From RDXT01 sp033765305 (GTDB lineage: Bacteria > Bacteroidota > Bacteroidia > J057), in the NCBI GenBank assembly GCA_033765305.1, contig JANRID010000072.1, positions 1-64,000 on the forward strand: 64,000 nucleotides of DNA. The letters are read 5' to 3'. Below, one piece after another: positions 6,329 through 15,154 of this stretch. The notes below the pieces were generated by a model. That model was not told the DNA's origin and did not search any database. It worked only from the letters and a program-made list of their open reading frames with translations. The position numbers were made by a program, and so were the translations under genes. Positions within the stretch are counted from its first letter, which is position 1. Every line of letters starts with the position of its first letter.

Positions 6329-6979
6329 TCAGGCCCGGACCAGCGAGGTATTGACGGCGTACAGAATGACCTCGGCTGCGGTGGTCACGCCCAGCTTGCG
6401 CATGATGTTCTTGCGGTGGGTGTACACCGTGTGTACGCTGAGGCTCAGGCGGTCTGCAATATCCTGCGTAGCCACGCCTTCGCCCATGAGGCGCACGATC
6501 TCGTTTTCCCGCTCGGTGAGGCGGGCCGGCTCGCAGGCATCGTCGCAGTTCTGGTCGGCATGGCTGCGTTCGAGGATGATGTCCAGCACCTTGCCGCAGA
6601 AGAACTTATCGCCGCGCGATACCGCCTGGACTGCGCCGATGATTTCCGTATGGTCGCATTCCTTGAGGAGAAAGCCCTTGGCGCCGTATTCGAGCACCTT
6701 GAAAACCTGCTCCTTCTTGAGGTCGGAGGAAATGACCAGCATGCCGGTGGAAGGCCACCGCTCCATAACAGTCCGCACATCGTCGGGCTGAAAGGCGCCG
6801 GGTGCATTGTAGTCCATGATGACCACATCGGGCGCATCGAGATGCAGCATGCGCTGCAGGTCCCGGCTGTGCGCAGCTTCTCCGATCACCTGGCAATCCG
6901 GCAGGCTTGCCAGGACCGATTTGATTCCTGCGCGCACGAGAAAGGCGGCATCTGCCAGAAAGATTCGCATCGGATCCAT
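6329..6979 (-). CDS. NarL/FixJ-family response regulator with LuxR-type HTH
   Basis: A 216-residue regulator with an N-terminal receiver domain (about 1-120) and a C-terminal LuxR helix-turn-helix (about 148-210; LTERENEIVRLMGEGVATQDIA and SVHTVYTHRKNIMRKL). The phosphoacceptor is Asp56 in VVIMDYN; the conserved Ser (VISSD) and Lys (FLLKEC) are present. The N-terminal acidic pair is reduced to one Asp (LADAAFL instead of the usual DDH), which may weaken metal binding. The frame also extends to a TTG at 6985, and an ATG at 6970 is a further option. No sensor kinase gene is adjacent. Confidence 0.92.
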   Translation of the reverse strand: MDPMRIFLADAAFLVRAGIKSVLASLPDCQVIGEAAHSRDLQRMLHLDAPDVVIMDYNAPGAFQPDDVRTVMERWPSTGMLVISSDLKKEQVFKVLEYGAKGFLLKECDHTEIIGAVQAVSRGDKFFCGKVLDIILERSHADQNCDDACEPARLTERENEIVRLMGEGVATQDIADRLSLSVHTVYTHRKNIMRKLGVTTAAEVILYAVNTSLVRA

Positions 6980-7104
6980 GCCCAAGGCTTACGGAGTACA
7001 ATGTTAGGGCTTATTTAGAATCTTTCAAAACAAGGCTGAGGCTGCTTTGTTTGCAGCGGTCTTTTCTTTGAAATTTTTTCTAGCTTGCGCTGAAACTGAG
7101 CTGT

Positions 7105-7614
7105 ATGACCAAGGGGAGGCCTGCCGCGCTGGATTCCGACTCCGCATTTCTGTCTGTATACTCCTGGGTGCTGATCCTGGCAGGCGGATCGGCTGCTGCT
7201 GTGCTGGGCGCCTGCCGGCTGGGCTGGGTCGCTGCCTGCGGGTGGCGCTGGATGCCGGCATCGGGCGGGCTGGAGCTGTTTACGCCGTCGGGCAGCCTCA
7301 ATTTTCCCCTGGCAATGCTGGCGCTGGGCATTGGCCTCCGGATCCGCAACGGGATGGGCTGGGTCATGAGCATGCTGCTGGCGGCTTCCCAGGCAGGGAT
7401 CTGGCTGTACCTGGCCGGGTGGCTGGCGGTGTACGGCCAGGCTTCGGGGTGGCAGGGAGGCCCCGGCGCCGAAGATCCCGGCAGCCTGCTGCCGGGCGCC
7501 GTGGCCGATCTCTGCCTGGGGCTCATCATGGCCCTGCTGGCCCTGTACCTGGGGCTCCGCTCCACCCGGAGCCTGTTTTTCGATATGCCTGCAGATTCAA
7601 TCCGTAAGCTATGA
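7105..7614 (+). CDS. Hypothetical integral membrane protein
   Basis: A 169-residue protein not recognised as any family. It has about four hydrophobic segments (around residues 18-45, 65-80, 86-110 and 130-152) joined by short loops, with a glycine-rich loop near residue 115-125. The stop overlaps the rpe start by 4 bp (ATGA at 7611-7614), so the two are translationally coupled. Coupling alone does not show a shared function with the pentose pathway. The ATG at 7105 is the only good start after the roughly 120-bp gap from the divergent regulator gene. Confidence 0.7.
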   Translation: MTKGRPAALDSDSAFLSVYSWVLILAGGSAAAVLGACRLGWVAACGWRWMPASGGLELFTPSGSLNFPLAMLALGIGLRIRNGMGWVMSMLLAASQAGIWLYLAGWLAVYGQASGWQGGPGAEDPGSLLPGAVADLCLGLIMALLALYLGLRSTRSLFFDMPADSIRKL

Positions 7615-8270
7615 AACATCTGGTCGCCCCTTCCATTCTTTCGGCTGATTTTGCGCGGCTCGGCGATGCAGTCGGGATGCTCGATGCCTCCGATGCCGAC
7701 TGGATCCACTGCGATGTAATGGACGGGCGCTTCGTGCCGAACATCTCCTTCGGCATGCCGGTGCTGAAGGCCGTGAAGCGCATCGCGCGCAAGCCGCTGG
7801 ATGTGCATCTGATGATTGCGGAGCCGGAGCGCTACCTGGCCGACTTCAAAGCCGCCGGCGCCGACCACCTGACCATCCACGCCGAGGCCTGCATGCACCT
7901 GGACCGCACGCTGCGGGCCATCCGCGAGCTGGGCATGCGGCCCGGCATCGCCCTCAATCCGGCAACCCCCGTCGAAAGCATCGAATATGTGCTGCCGCTG
8001 GCCGACATCGTCTGCCTGATGTCGGTAAACCCCGGCTTCGGCGGCCAGAGCTTTCTGCATTATGTGTCTGAAAAAGTGACGCGCCTGCGCACCATGGCCC
8101 AGGCAGCGCGGCTGCGGCTGCACATCGAGGTGGACGGCGGCATCAACGCCGACACCGGATCGCTCATGCTGCAGGCCGGCGCCGATGTGCTCATTGCCGG
8201 CAGCTACGTCTTCGACTCGCCCGATCCGCCGGCCGTGATTGCCGGCCTCAAGCGGCTGCGGCATTCGTGA
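7611..8270 (+). CDS. rpe: Ribulose-phosphate 3-epimerase
   Basis: A 219-residue (beta/alpha)8 enzyme interconverting ribulose 5-phosphate and xylulose 5-phosphate in the pentose phosphate pathway. Family signatures are intact: APSILSADFARLG at the start, HCDVMDGRFVPNISFG with His33 and Asp35, DVHLMI with His66, MSVNPGFGGQSF in the middle, and EVDGGIN with the second catalytic aspartate. Length is normal. The start codon overlaps the preceding gene by 4 bp. Confidence 0.97.
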   Translation: MKHLVAPSILSADFARLGDAVGMLDASDADWIHCDVMDGRFVPNISFGMPVLKAVKRIARKPLDVHLMIAEPERYLADFKAAGADHLTIHAEACMHLDRTLRAIRELGMRPGIALNPATPVESIEYVLPLADIVCLMSVNPGFGGQSFLHYVSEKVTRLRTMAQAARLRLHIEVDGGINADTGSLMLQAGADVLIAGSYVFDSPDPPAVIAGLKRLRHS

Positions 8271-8462
8271 AACCCCGGCGCCGCAGCGCCGTAGAACCAT
8301 CTGCCGCCGATCGATGCCCGTCCTTCTTCGTGCCCGGAGCATGAAATGAAGGAATTTTCTTACGTCGTAACGTTTGCCCATCCCTTTGCTGCGCTCCCTG
8401 GTAGGCCCCGGGGCGCTTTCTTCGTTATATCAGTAATCGGGACCAACAGTAGCGAAGACGGT

Positions 8463-8894
8463 ATGCAGGTGGTATTCCTCTACATCATTGGCGCAACCTT
8501 GCTGATTCACAGCATCCGGGCCCTCATGGCCATGGGCGGCTGGCAATGGCAGCAGCGGTTTTGGATGCTGCGGATTTCGGAGCTGGTGCAGGTGTTTTTC
8601 GTCCTGCTTGCGCTGCCGGTCCGGAGCTGGTTCTGGCTGGCTTCCGGCTTTGCCCTCAGCCGCCTCATGGCGGTAGCCGAGCTGGCCGTCGCAAGCTGGA
8701 ACAGCCGCCGTCCGCCCTCCATACTTGCCCCGGTGAATCTGGCCGCGGTGATCGCAGCCCTGTGTACGGCGGTTACCGGCTACTGGGGCGTTTTTGCAGT
8801 CGCCTATCCCCTGTACTGGATCGCGAGCATCTGGGCCGGGCGTCGGATTGTCGAGCGGGTCATGTCCAATTCGGGCGCCGGTGCGAAAATTTAA
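8463..8894 (+). CDS. Hypothetical small integral membrane protein
   Basis: A 143-residue protein with about four membrane segments (residues 1-22, 38-58, 60-80 and 92-130). It is not recognised as a named family. An open frame extends upstream to 8346, but the sequence before the ATG at 8463 (MQVVFLYIIG) lacks protein-like character, and the ATG directly opens the first hydrophobic segment. The stop lies in an A+T-rich run just upstream of the tRNA-Gly promoter. Confidence 0.65.
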   Translation: MQVVFLYIIGATLLIHSIRALMAMGGWQWQQRFWMLRISELVQVFFVLLALPVRSWFWLASGFALSRLMAVAELAVASWNSRRPPSILAPVNLAAVIAALCTAVTGYWGVFAVAYPLYWIASIWAGRRIVERVMSNSGAGAKI

Positions 8895-8912
8895 AATTTT
8901 TTTGCCCTTGCG

Positions 8913-8944
8913 CTTGCGCAGTATTGATCGTCCCGCTATCTTTG
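8913..8944 (+). promoter_or_regulatory. Predicted promoter of tRNA-Gly
   Basis: CTTG at 8913-8916 and TATCTTTG at 8937-8944 are separated by 20 bases, matching the Bacteroidota -33/-7 pattern. The -7 element ends 12 bases before the mature tRNA 5' end. Confidence 0.65.
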
Positions 8945-8956
8945 AACCCACAATTC

Positions 8957-9029
8957 GCGAGAATAGCTCAGATGGTAGAGCGCAACCTTGCCAAGGTTGA
9001 GGTCGCGGGTTCGAATCCCGTTTCTCGCT
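8957..9029 (+). tRNA. tRNA-Gly (anticodon GCC)
   Basis: A 73-base cloverleaf: acceptor GCGAGAA (8957-8963) pairs with TTCTCGC (9022-9028), followed by discriminator T. The anticodon arm CAACC/GGTTG closes the loop TTGCCAA with anticodon GCC at 8990-8992. The T arm is GCGGG TTCGAAT CCCGT. The 3' CCA is not encoded, so it must be added enzymatically. Confidence 0.96.
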
Positions 9030-9035
9030 CACGAC

Positions 9036-9067
9036 AAAGGCCTGATATTCAGGCCTTTTTTGTTTTT
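9036..9067 (+). terminator. Intrinsic terminator of tRNA-Gly
   Basis: AAAGGCCTGA (9036-9045) pairs with TCAGGCCTTT (9049-9058) around a 3-base loop, followed by a T-rich run to 9067. It starts 6 bases after the tRNA. Confidence 0.85.
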
Positions 9068-9069
9068 AT

Positions 9070-9110
9070 GCCCTTGCACCGGAGACCTTCCGGAACCCGG
9101 GTGCAAGGGC
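9070..9110 (-). terminator. Hairpin at the 3' end of sppA
   Basis: GCCCTTGCACC (9070-9080) and GGTGCAAGGGC (9100-9110) form an 11-bp perfect stem, 18 bases past the sppA stop on the minus strand. No T tract follows in that direction, so it may protect the mRNA end or need a factor for termination. Confidence 0.5.
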
Positions 9111-9128
9111 TGCGGGATGACCGCCGGC

Positions 9129-10910
9129 TCAGCGGATTTCGCAGTCGAAGGGCATGCGGGCATAGAGCCCCGGCTGCGGAAACTGCAGCTTGAGCTGCCG
9201 GTACCATTCCGCCTCTTCGGCCAGCCATTCAGGCGCCTGTGTCCGGGTGCCGCCGAGCTGGCTGAGGAACGATTCGAAGGGATTTTCCCGCTTGACAAGC
9301 GCCACCAGCTGGTAGCTGTCGCCGAGCCCGGCCAGCGAAGCCGCAGATGCGATGGCGGTGTGCAGATCGCCCAGCTCGTCCACGAGCCCGATGCCCTGGG
9401 CATCTTCGCCCGACCATACCCGCCCCTGCGCGATCCGGTCCACGGAGAGCGAATCCGGAAACTTGCGGCCTTGCCGCACCACGTCGAGGAAGCGGCCATA
9501 GCCCTGCTCCACCTGGCGCTGGAAGTAGGCTGATTCCGCAGGGTCCATGGGAAAATTGGGATTGCCCGCATTGGCATGCGGATGGGTTTCCACCTCGTCG
9601 AAGGTCAGCCCGAGCTTGCTGCTGAACAGCTGCCGGGTGTTGAAGAGGATGCCGAAGATGCCGATGGAGCCGGTAATGGTATTGCGCTGGGCGACAATGC
9701 GGCGGCAGGGCGCTGCGATGTAATAGCCGCCTGATGCGGCCGTATTGCCCATGCTGGCGACGATGGGCTTGGACTCGTTGAGCAGGCTCACTTCGGCAGC
9801 AATCTGGTCGGAGGCCAGGGCGCTGCCGCCGGGGCTGCTGATGCGCAGCACCACGGCCTGGATCGATTCGTCCTCGCGGGCCTTGCGCAGAAGTTCGGTG
9901 AGCGTTTCGGAGCCGATGGACCCGTCGCTGCTTTTGCCGGAGGTAATATTGCCCTCGGCAAAGATGAGCGCGATTTTGCCGCCTTCCCGGCGTGCAGGGC
10001 GCACGGTTTTGGCGTATTTGGCATAGGCGACCAGCTCGGGAGCCTCGTCCGCAGGGCTTCCGGAGGCAAGGGCCAGGCGGCGGCGCATGGCGGCTTCGGT
10101 GGTGATGCCGTCCGTCAGGCCCGCGCGCAGCGCGGCAGCGCCGTCGGCCATGATCAGTTCCGACGCCAGCTCGTCGATCCGGCCGCGCGGAATGCGCCGC
10201 GAGGCGGAGACCTCCTCGGCAAAGACATTCCACAGATCGCCGAGGTAGGCCTGGACCTGCAGCTTGCTTTCCGGGCTCATATCCTTGCGGATAAAGGGCT
10301 CCACCGCCGACTTGAAGGTGCCCACGCGGAAGACGGCGGGCTTGATCTCCAGCTTTTCAAACAGTCCGGAGAAGAACATCGGGCTGGCTGCCAGGCCGTT
10401 GAATTCGAGCATGCCTTCGCGGGGCAGGAAGATGGAGTCGGCGGTGCTGGCCAGGTAGTAGGCCCGCTCCGAATACAGCTCGGAATAGGCGTAGATGAAC
10501 TTGCCGCTGCTGCGGAACTCCAGCAGGGCATCCCGGATGGCTTTGAGGCTGGCCCAGCCGGTAGCGGCATCGCCCTGGAGGTTGAGGTAGATGCCCCGGA
10601 CCGCAGGGTCGGAGGCGGCGTGGCGGATGCTGCGGACGATCTGGTAGAGCCCGGCGCGCGGGCCGATGGTGCCGCCGAACTCCCCCAGTGCTCCGAAGCC
10701 GATGTCGAGCGGGTCGTCGGAGGCGTATTCGGTGATCGGCTGGTCCAGCTTGAGGTGGAGAATGGCCCCGTCCGGAACGGAGGGAGTGTTTTCGGCCTGG
10801 CTTACCGCGCTGCCGATGCCGATGAGGAGCAGGATCACCAGCATGGACCCCACGATCATGGCGGTCAGGGTAGCGAGAAAGGCGGCCAGATAGGTTTGCA
10901 GGAATTTCAT
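9129..10910 (-). CDS. sppA: Signal peptide peptidase SppA, 67K type
   Basis: A 593-residue inner-membrane serine protease that degrades cleaved signal peptides. An N-terminal membrane anchor (about residues 8-33) is followed by two tandem ClpP-like domains. The catalytic Lys200 lies in VGTFKSAVEPFIRKDMSP of the first domain and the nucleophile Ser393 in NTAASGGYYIAAP of the second, the arrangement known from E. coli SppA. The ATG at 10908-10910 gives the usual start before the anchor; the open frame continues upstream without protein-like content. A TATATTTG -7 element (10935-10942, minus strand) precedes it. It diverges from folK. Confidence 0.95.
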   Translation of the reverse strand: MKFLQTYLAAFLATLTAMIVGSMLVILLLIGIGSAVSQAENTPSVPDGAILHLKLDQPITEYASDDPLDIGFGALGEFGGTIGPRAGLYQIVRSIRHAASDPAVRGIYLNLQGDAATGWASLKAIRDALLEFRSSGKFIYAYSELYSERAYYLASTADSIFLPREGMLEFNGLAASPMFFSGLFEKLEIKPAVFRVGTFKSAVEPFIRKDMSPESKLQVQAYLGDLWNVFAEEVSASRRIPRGRIDELASELIMADGAAALRAGLTDGITTEAAMRRRLALASGSPADEAPELVAYAKYAKTVRPARREGGKIALIFAEGNITSGKSSDGSIGSETLTELLRKAREDESIQAVVLRISSPGGSALASDQIAAEVSLLNESKPIVASMGNTAASGGYYIAAPCRRIVAQRNTITGSIGIFGILFNTRQLFSSKLGLTFDEVETHPHANAGNPNFPMDPAESAYFQRQVEQGYGRFLDVVRQGRKFPDSLSVDRIAQGRVWSGEDAQGIGLVDELGDLHTAIASAASLAGLGDSYQLVALVKRENPFESFLSQLGGTRTQAPEWLAEEAEWYRQLKLQFPQPGLYARMPFDCEIR

Positions 10911-11012
10911 ATTGCGTTCAGATCGGTCAGGAGTCAAATATAGCACAAGTTCACCGGGATGCTGCCGGATTTTCTGCAAAGCACAGGCGGCGCCGGATCA
11001 GCGGGGAATCCG

Positions 11013-11020
11013 TATCTTTG
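11013..11020 (+). promoter_or_regulatory. -7 promoter element of folK
   Basis: TATCTTTG matches the Bacteroidota TAnnTTTG -7 consensus and ends 6 bases before the folK start codon, implying an almost leaderless transcript. No clear -33 TTTG was found at the right distance. Confidence 0.45.
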
Positions 11021-11026
11021 CGCTGC

Positions 11027-11536
11027 ATGATCTTCATTGGACTGGGATCCAATCTGGGCGACCGGGCCCTCAACCTGCGGGATGCGCTGCGGCGCATGCC
11101 GGCTGCCGGGGTGCATCCGCTGCGGGCCTCCTCCTTATACGAGACTGAGCCCTGGGGGATGCTGGAGCAGGGCCCCTTTCTGAATGCCGTGTGCGAGGTC
11201 CGCAGCAGCCTGGAGCCGGAGGCGCTGCTGGAGGCGCTGCTGGGCATCGAAGCGGAGATGGGGCGCGAGCGCCTTGAGCGCTGGGGCCCCCGCCTGATCG
11301 ATCTCGATCTGCTGGAGTATCACGGGCAGCAGCGTGCAGGCGGCATCCTGGAGCTGCCGCATCCCCGCTACAGCATCCGGAGCTTTGTGCTGGCGCCGCT
11401 GCTGGAGCTGGAGCCCGGCTGGATCCCGACGGGATCGTCCGCGCCGGCGTCGGCCCTGCTGGCGCAGCTTGCGGAGCCGCCGCCGCGCCGCCTGCCGTCC
11501 GTATCCTGGGCATCGCCCCATCTCGCTCACCTCTAA
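11027..11536 (+). CDS. folK: 2-amino-4-hydroxy-6-hydroxymethyldihydropteridine pyrophosphokinase
   Basis: A 169-residue enzyme that transfers pyrophosphate from ATP to the pterin precursor of folate. Family motifs are clear: IFIGLGSNLGDR at the start, SSLYETEPWG, FLNAVCEV, and the ATP/Mg-binding GPRLIDLDLL followed by LPHPRYSIRSFVLAPL. Length is typical. The ATG at 11027 is chosen over the TTG at 11018, which lies in the predicted -7 element. The next gene starts 6 bp after the stop, so they may be cotranscribed. Confidence 0.96.
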   Translation: MIFIGLGSNLGDRALNLRDALRRMPAAGVHPLRASSLYETEPWGMLEQGPFLNAVCEVRSSLEPEALLEALLGIEAEMGRERLERWGPRLIDLDLLEYHGQQRAGGILELPHPRYSIRSFVLAPLLELEPGWIPTGSSAPASALLAQLAEPPPRRLPSVSWASPHLAHL

Positions 11537-11542
11537 CCCCGC

Positions 11543-12394
11543 ATGCTGGTGATAGGCCGGTACTACCGCATCCTGCAGTACCTCAGCATCGATGTGATGC
11601 TCGGCGCGCTGGCCTCCGGCGCCATGGCTGCCCGCCTCATGGGGCAGGAGATGCCCCGCGTCTGGTGGATTGCGCTGCCGCTGAGCGTGTGGGTCGTGTA
11701 CACCACCGACCACCTGCTCGACGCCCGCCGCCTCCAGCACCGGGCGCATTCGGCCCGGCATCTGTTTCACCATCAGTACCATTACGCCATTGCCGTAGCC
11801 TGGGCCGGCGCGCTGATGATCTGCATTACCTGGGCACCCTGGCAGGCGCCGCAGGAGCTGCTGCTGCTCGGCATGGGCATGGGCATGCTGGTGCTGCTGC
11901 ACCTCGGCATCGTTTCCTGGGCCAAAGGGCGGGCGCGCTGGTGGCTGCAGAAAGAACTGGGCGTAGGCCTGATTTACTCCGCTGGCGTATGGGGCGGGCC
12001 CCTGGCCCTTGCGGACGGGCCTGCAGGTGCCGCAGTATGGCTCGCCGCCGCGCAGTTTTTCGGGCTGGCCATGATCAATCTGCTCGTTTTTTCCATCTAC
12101 GAGGAATCGCTGGATGCCCAGGACGGGCAGACCTCCTTCGTGCGGGCCGTGGGCAAGGCCTTTGCACGGCGGCTGGCCGGGCTCATCGCCCTGCTCGTCG
12201 CCGCCGGCGGCTGGCTCGCGCTGCGGCAGGATGCCGCGCCGTTTATGGCACGCGTACAGGCCGTATACGCAGCGATGCTGCTGCTGCTGGTATGGATTGC
12301 GGCCGACGAGCCCCGCTTCGCGCCGCAGGAGCGCTACCGCCTCTGGGGCGACCTGGTGTTCCTGTTTCCGGCCCTGGCAGTCTGGATTCCCTGA
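11543..12394 (+). CDS. UbiA-like integral membrane protein
   Basis: A 283-residue protein with eight or nine hydrophobic segments. The early YTTDHLLDARR segment and later SIYEESLDAQDGQTS segment occupy positions resembling the two aspartate-rich, Mg-prenyl-diphosphate-binding motifs of UbiA prenyltransferases, but both are degenerate. A polyprenyl transferase role is possible; loss of the exact NDxxDxxxD pattern leaves the substrate open. It follows folK by 6 bp and stops one base before the end of the convergent ATP-grasp-like gene. Confidence 0.55.
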   Translation: MLVIGRYYRILQYLSIDVMLGALASGAMAARLMGQEMPRVWWIALPLSVWVVYTTDHLLDARRLQHRAHSARHLFHHQYHYAIAVAWAGALMICITWAPWQAPQELLLLGMGMGMLVLLHLGIVSWAKGRARWWLQKELGVGLIYSAGVWGGPLALADGPAGAAVWLAAAQFFGLAMINLLVFSIYEESLDAQDGQTSFVRAVGKAFARRLAGLIALLVAAGGWLALRQDAAPFMARVQAVYAAMLLLLVWIAADEPRFAPQERYRLWGDLVFLFPALAVWIP

Positions 12395-12395
12395 G

Positions 12396-13865
12396 CTACT
12401 CGGTCATGATTTCCCGGATCAGCGCATCGTCGTTGTTCAGGGACCGGAAGAGGCGCGACTTCAGCTTGCCCTTCTGGTTCAGCAGCGTCTGGGCCATTTT
12501 GTCGATGGCAATCATGGCCAGAATGGTCTGGATGAATCCTTCGATCAGGTCGTCCACGCCGATGCCCAGCTTGTTGAAATCGCGGCTGTCCATCATCAGC
12601 AGCCGGGAGGTATCGGTCTCGAAGCTGCCGTCGGGCATGCGGGTGGAGAGGTTGGTGCCGAGGATTTCCCAGGAATCGCGGCTGTCCTGGAGCTGATCGG
12701 TCAGCGGAGCACGGGCGCGGCGGCCGTAAATGGCCAGCGGGCGCAGCCCCTGCTCCATGTGGCTGCCCACCATCATGCGGATATCGGCCACATAGCTGCG
12801 GTTTTTCTGGTTGGGCATGGTCCCGACGTGGTAGAGCTTGCCGGCATCCACCCCGGAGCTCCAGCCGTAGTTGCCGATCAGGCTCTGGACGATGAAGAGG
12901 TCGTAGGGAAACTGGCGCGACATGAAGGCTTCAAATTCGCGCTCGCTGACGATGGTGAAAACGCCCTGGCCGGCATTTTCGTAGGGGACTTTGATCACGG
13001 CATGGCCGCCGAGCTTCCGGATCCAGAGGGAAATTTCGTTTTTGCGCACATCCCAGATGGTTTCAGGCGTGTGGATCTTCAGGCCATGCTCGGCGATTTC
13101 CGCATTGAAGAGGTTGTAGGCCTTGGCCGCCATCATTTTATTGCGCCCGCCGGCCAGACATGCGATGATAGGATTGAGGATCAGGGTTTTGGAAAAAATC
13201 GGAATCCGGTTCCAGGGCCGCTGGGTCACATAGCGGAAAGCTGCGCGCACGGGGGTCCATTCCGCTTCGCCGGTCCGGATTTCCATGACCTGCTCGGTGA
13301 AGCGCACGGGCGGATCGGGATCGTCGGCATAAAACGGCGTGTAGAGCACGGGCTCGTCGAACACATCGGCCATGGCGGCGGCGTAGCCGGAGGCCTCCAT
13401 GGGGTTTTTGTCGTAGAGCACAGCCAGCGCGCCGTCGAGGCGGGTGCGCCGGGCCTTCACATAGGGCCGGAAGGTCTGCTCCATGTAGGTCCGGTAGCCG
13501 CCCTGCTCCTGATTTTCATCCAGCAGGGGCATGGATTTCTGCCCGGAGGGGGAGCTGTTGGTTTCGATCACCACCATCCGGCGGTTGCCGCGGGCATTGG
13601 TGACCACAAAGAGGTCTGTGCCTGCGTGGAAGAAGTGCCGGGGCTGATAGGCCAGCAGATCGTGGAGGTACTGGCGGTTGACGGTCGGGTGGAGGTGGCA
13701 GTAGCGGTTGACGATCCGTTCGGGCGTCAGGTTCATGAAAAAAGCCACCAGCGGGTGGATCTGCGCATTGAGCGCACGGGGGTACCAGTGCTCCGGCGGC
13801 TCGAACTCGCCGGGGTGGTAGAGCCGGGGCGGATGGATGAGGGCAGGGGACAGGGCGGCCTGCAT
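12396..13865 (-). CDS. ATP-grasp-like hypothetical protein
   Basis: A 489-residue soluble protein without signal peptide. The segment HAVIKVPYENAGQGVFTI (about residues 288-305) resembles the ATP-grasp lysine and glycine-rich loop, and MVVIETNSSPSGQKSMPLLDE (about 97-117) recalls the metal-binding ETN region seen in ATP-grasp-type proteins. If so, it would form an amide or ester bond using ATP; order of motifs suggests a circularly permuted member. I do not recognise a named family. The gene is 76 bp from the lytic transglycosylase gene on the same strand, so an envelope-related job is possible but not shown. Confidence 0.5.
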   Translation of the reverse strand: MQAALSPALIHPPRLYHPGEFEPPEHWYPRALNAQIHPLVAFFMNLTPERIVNRYCHLHPTVNRQYLHDLLAYQPRHFFHAGTDLFVVTNARGNRRMVVIETNSSPSGQKSMPLLDENQEQGGYRTYMEQTFRPYVKARRTRLDGALAVLYDKNPMEASGYAAAMADVFDEPVLYTPFYADDPDPPVRFTEQVMEIRTGEAEWTPVRAAFRYVTQRPWNRIPIFSKTLILNPIIACLAGGRNKMMAAKAYNLFNAEIAEHGLKIHTPETIWDVRKNEISLWIRKLGGHAVIKVPYENAGQGVFTIVSEREFEAFMSRQFPYDLFIVQSLIGNYGWSSGVDAGKLYHVGTMPNQKNRSYVADIRMMVGSHMEQGLRPLAIYGRRARAPLTDQLQDSRDSWEILGTNLSTRMPDGSFETDTSRLLMMDSRDFNKLGIGVDDLIEGFIQTILAMIAIDKMAQTLLNQKGKLKSRLFRSLNNDDALIREIMTE

Positions 13866-13941
13866 GGGGGATGGATTGAAGGCTGAATGCCGGGGCCGGA
13901 AACAAGCCGTTGCTTTAAGTTACAGGATTTATCCCACTTTG

Positions 13942-14991
13942 TCAACGTCTGGACTGCGCTGCCTGCATAAGCGTATCGCCCGGGCAGGGAGCGGCCTCGG
14001 CCCTGGCCAGGGCGTCGAGCTCCAGCAGCGCGGCGAGGGCCAGCTGGGAGTAGTTCTGGGAAGAGTTGCCGAAGTTGCCGGCTTCGGTCTGCCACATCTG
14101 CCGGATCAGCTCCGGCCCGCCGGCCTGCGGCTGCATGGCGTCGAATACCTGGCGCACATTGCCGATGCCGGCGTGGTACACATGCATGACCAGCAGCCGG
14201 AACCACAGGTCGCGCTCGTCATAGGGAATCCACCACTGATTCAGCAGGTTACGGGTTTTGGGGATGCAGATTTCGCGGATGAGGCGGGCTGCCGCCGCCG
14301 CCGATTTTTCGAGGTCTTCGCGCTCGTCGCTGCCTTCGTTCACCTGCAGGCCCATGTCGCGGGCTACGCCGCGCATCAGCTGGAAGGGGCCGTAGGCGCC
14401 GTCGATCGACTGGCGGAGCTGTCCGGGGCTTTCGATGAGCAGAATGGTCTGGCAGTACCAGGGATCTACCTGCTGGCGGTCGAAAATCTCCACGGCCCGG
14501 TGAATCTGGGGCAGCACCTCGCGCACGCGGTAGAAATGGCTCTGGCCGTAGGTGAAAAAGACCTTGCGCCCGGGCAGGATGCCGCGGGCTGCGCGCAGGC
14601 TGTCCTCGTAGCTGCTGCGCTGGCGCTTCGAGCGCAGGCCCCAGTCCCAGTGGTAGAGCCGGTCGAGGATCTGGCGGTTGTCCGCGACATTGACGACGAT
14701 GGTGTCCGAGTGGGTCTTCATCAGCTGGCGCCAGAAAGCGGGCTGGGGGAGGCTGTCCCAGCCTTCGGCGTAGAGGCTGGAGTCCTGCACGATGCGGAGG
14801 CAGCTGTCGTGCCCGGCAAAGCGCAGGGGGCGGATACGGTCCGGGAATGCCGCATCCTCCTGGGCCGCCTGCCGCCGCCAGGGCGGCGCCATCCCGGAGC
14901 TGCGGCGCAGCGAGGTCTGCCAAAGCACCCCCAGCAGGATCAGGGCGGTGAGCAGAAGGCCGATGGTCACTTCAATCCAGCGGATGCGCAT
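13942..14991 (-). CDS. Lytic transglycosylase-like protein (SLT domain)
   Basis: A 349-residue protein with one N-terminal membrane or signal-anchor helix (residues 7-24). The C-terminal half resembles SLT transglycosylases: Glu187 in QTILLIESPGQL followed by SIDGAYGPFQLMRGVARDMGL fits the catalytic Glu and the GxxGxxQ-type substrate loop. Such enzymes cleave the MurNAc-GlcNAc bond of peptidoglycan to leave an anhydro end. The usual ES motif is retained, but spacing differs slightly from classic Slt70, so a remote subfamily is likely. A DUF-like region (about 60-165) precedes the domain. Confidence 0.7.
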   Translation of the reverse strand: MRIRWIEVTIGLLLTALILLGVLWQTSLRRSSGMAPPWRRQAAQEDAAFPDRIRPLRFAGHDSCLRIVQDSSLYAEGWDSLPQPAFWRQLMKTHSDTIVVNVADNRQILDRLYHWDWGLRSKRQRSSYEDSLRAARGILPGRKVFFTYGQSHFYRVREVLPQIHRAVEIFDRQQVDPWYCQTILLIESPGQLRQSIDGAYGPFQLMRGVARDMGLQVNEGSDEREDLEKSAAAAARLIREICIPKTRNLLNQWWIPYDERDLWFRLLVMHVYHAGIGNVRQVFDAMQPQAGGPELIRQMWQTEAGNFGNSSQNYSQLALAALLELDALARAEAAPCPGDTLMQAAQSRR

Positions 14992-15154
14992 GCGGGCGGG
15001 CTACAGGGCAAAGGTACAGGAAGGGGCGGGATAGTCAAGGGGGCAGGGGAGGGGAATGGATAAATTACCGATAAAAAATCTATCTAAGTTATGGGCAGCT
15101 TCGGCTTCCATTCCGCCGCCCGCAAAAGGCGCCCGCCCTGCCGCCTGCTTCAGC

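Noticed and set aside
8957..9067. tRNA-Gly as an integration site of a mobile element
   Set aside because: No integrase and no duplicated tRNA 3' end were found; the tRNA is followed by its own terminator and then sppA.
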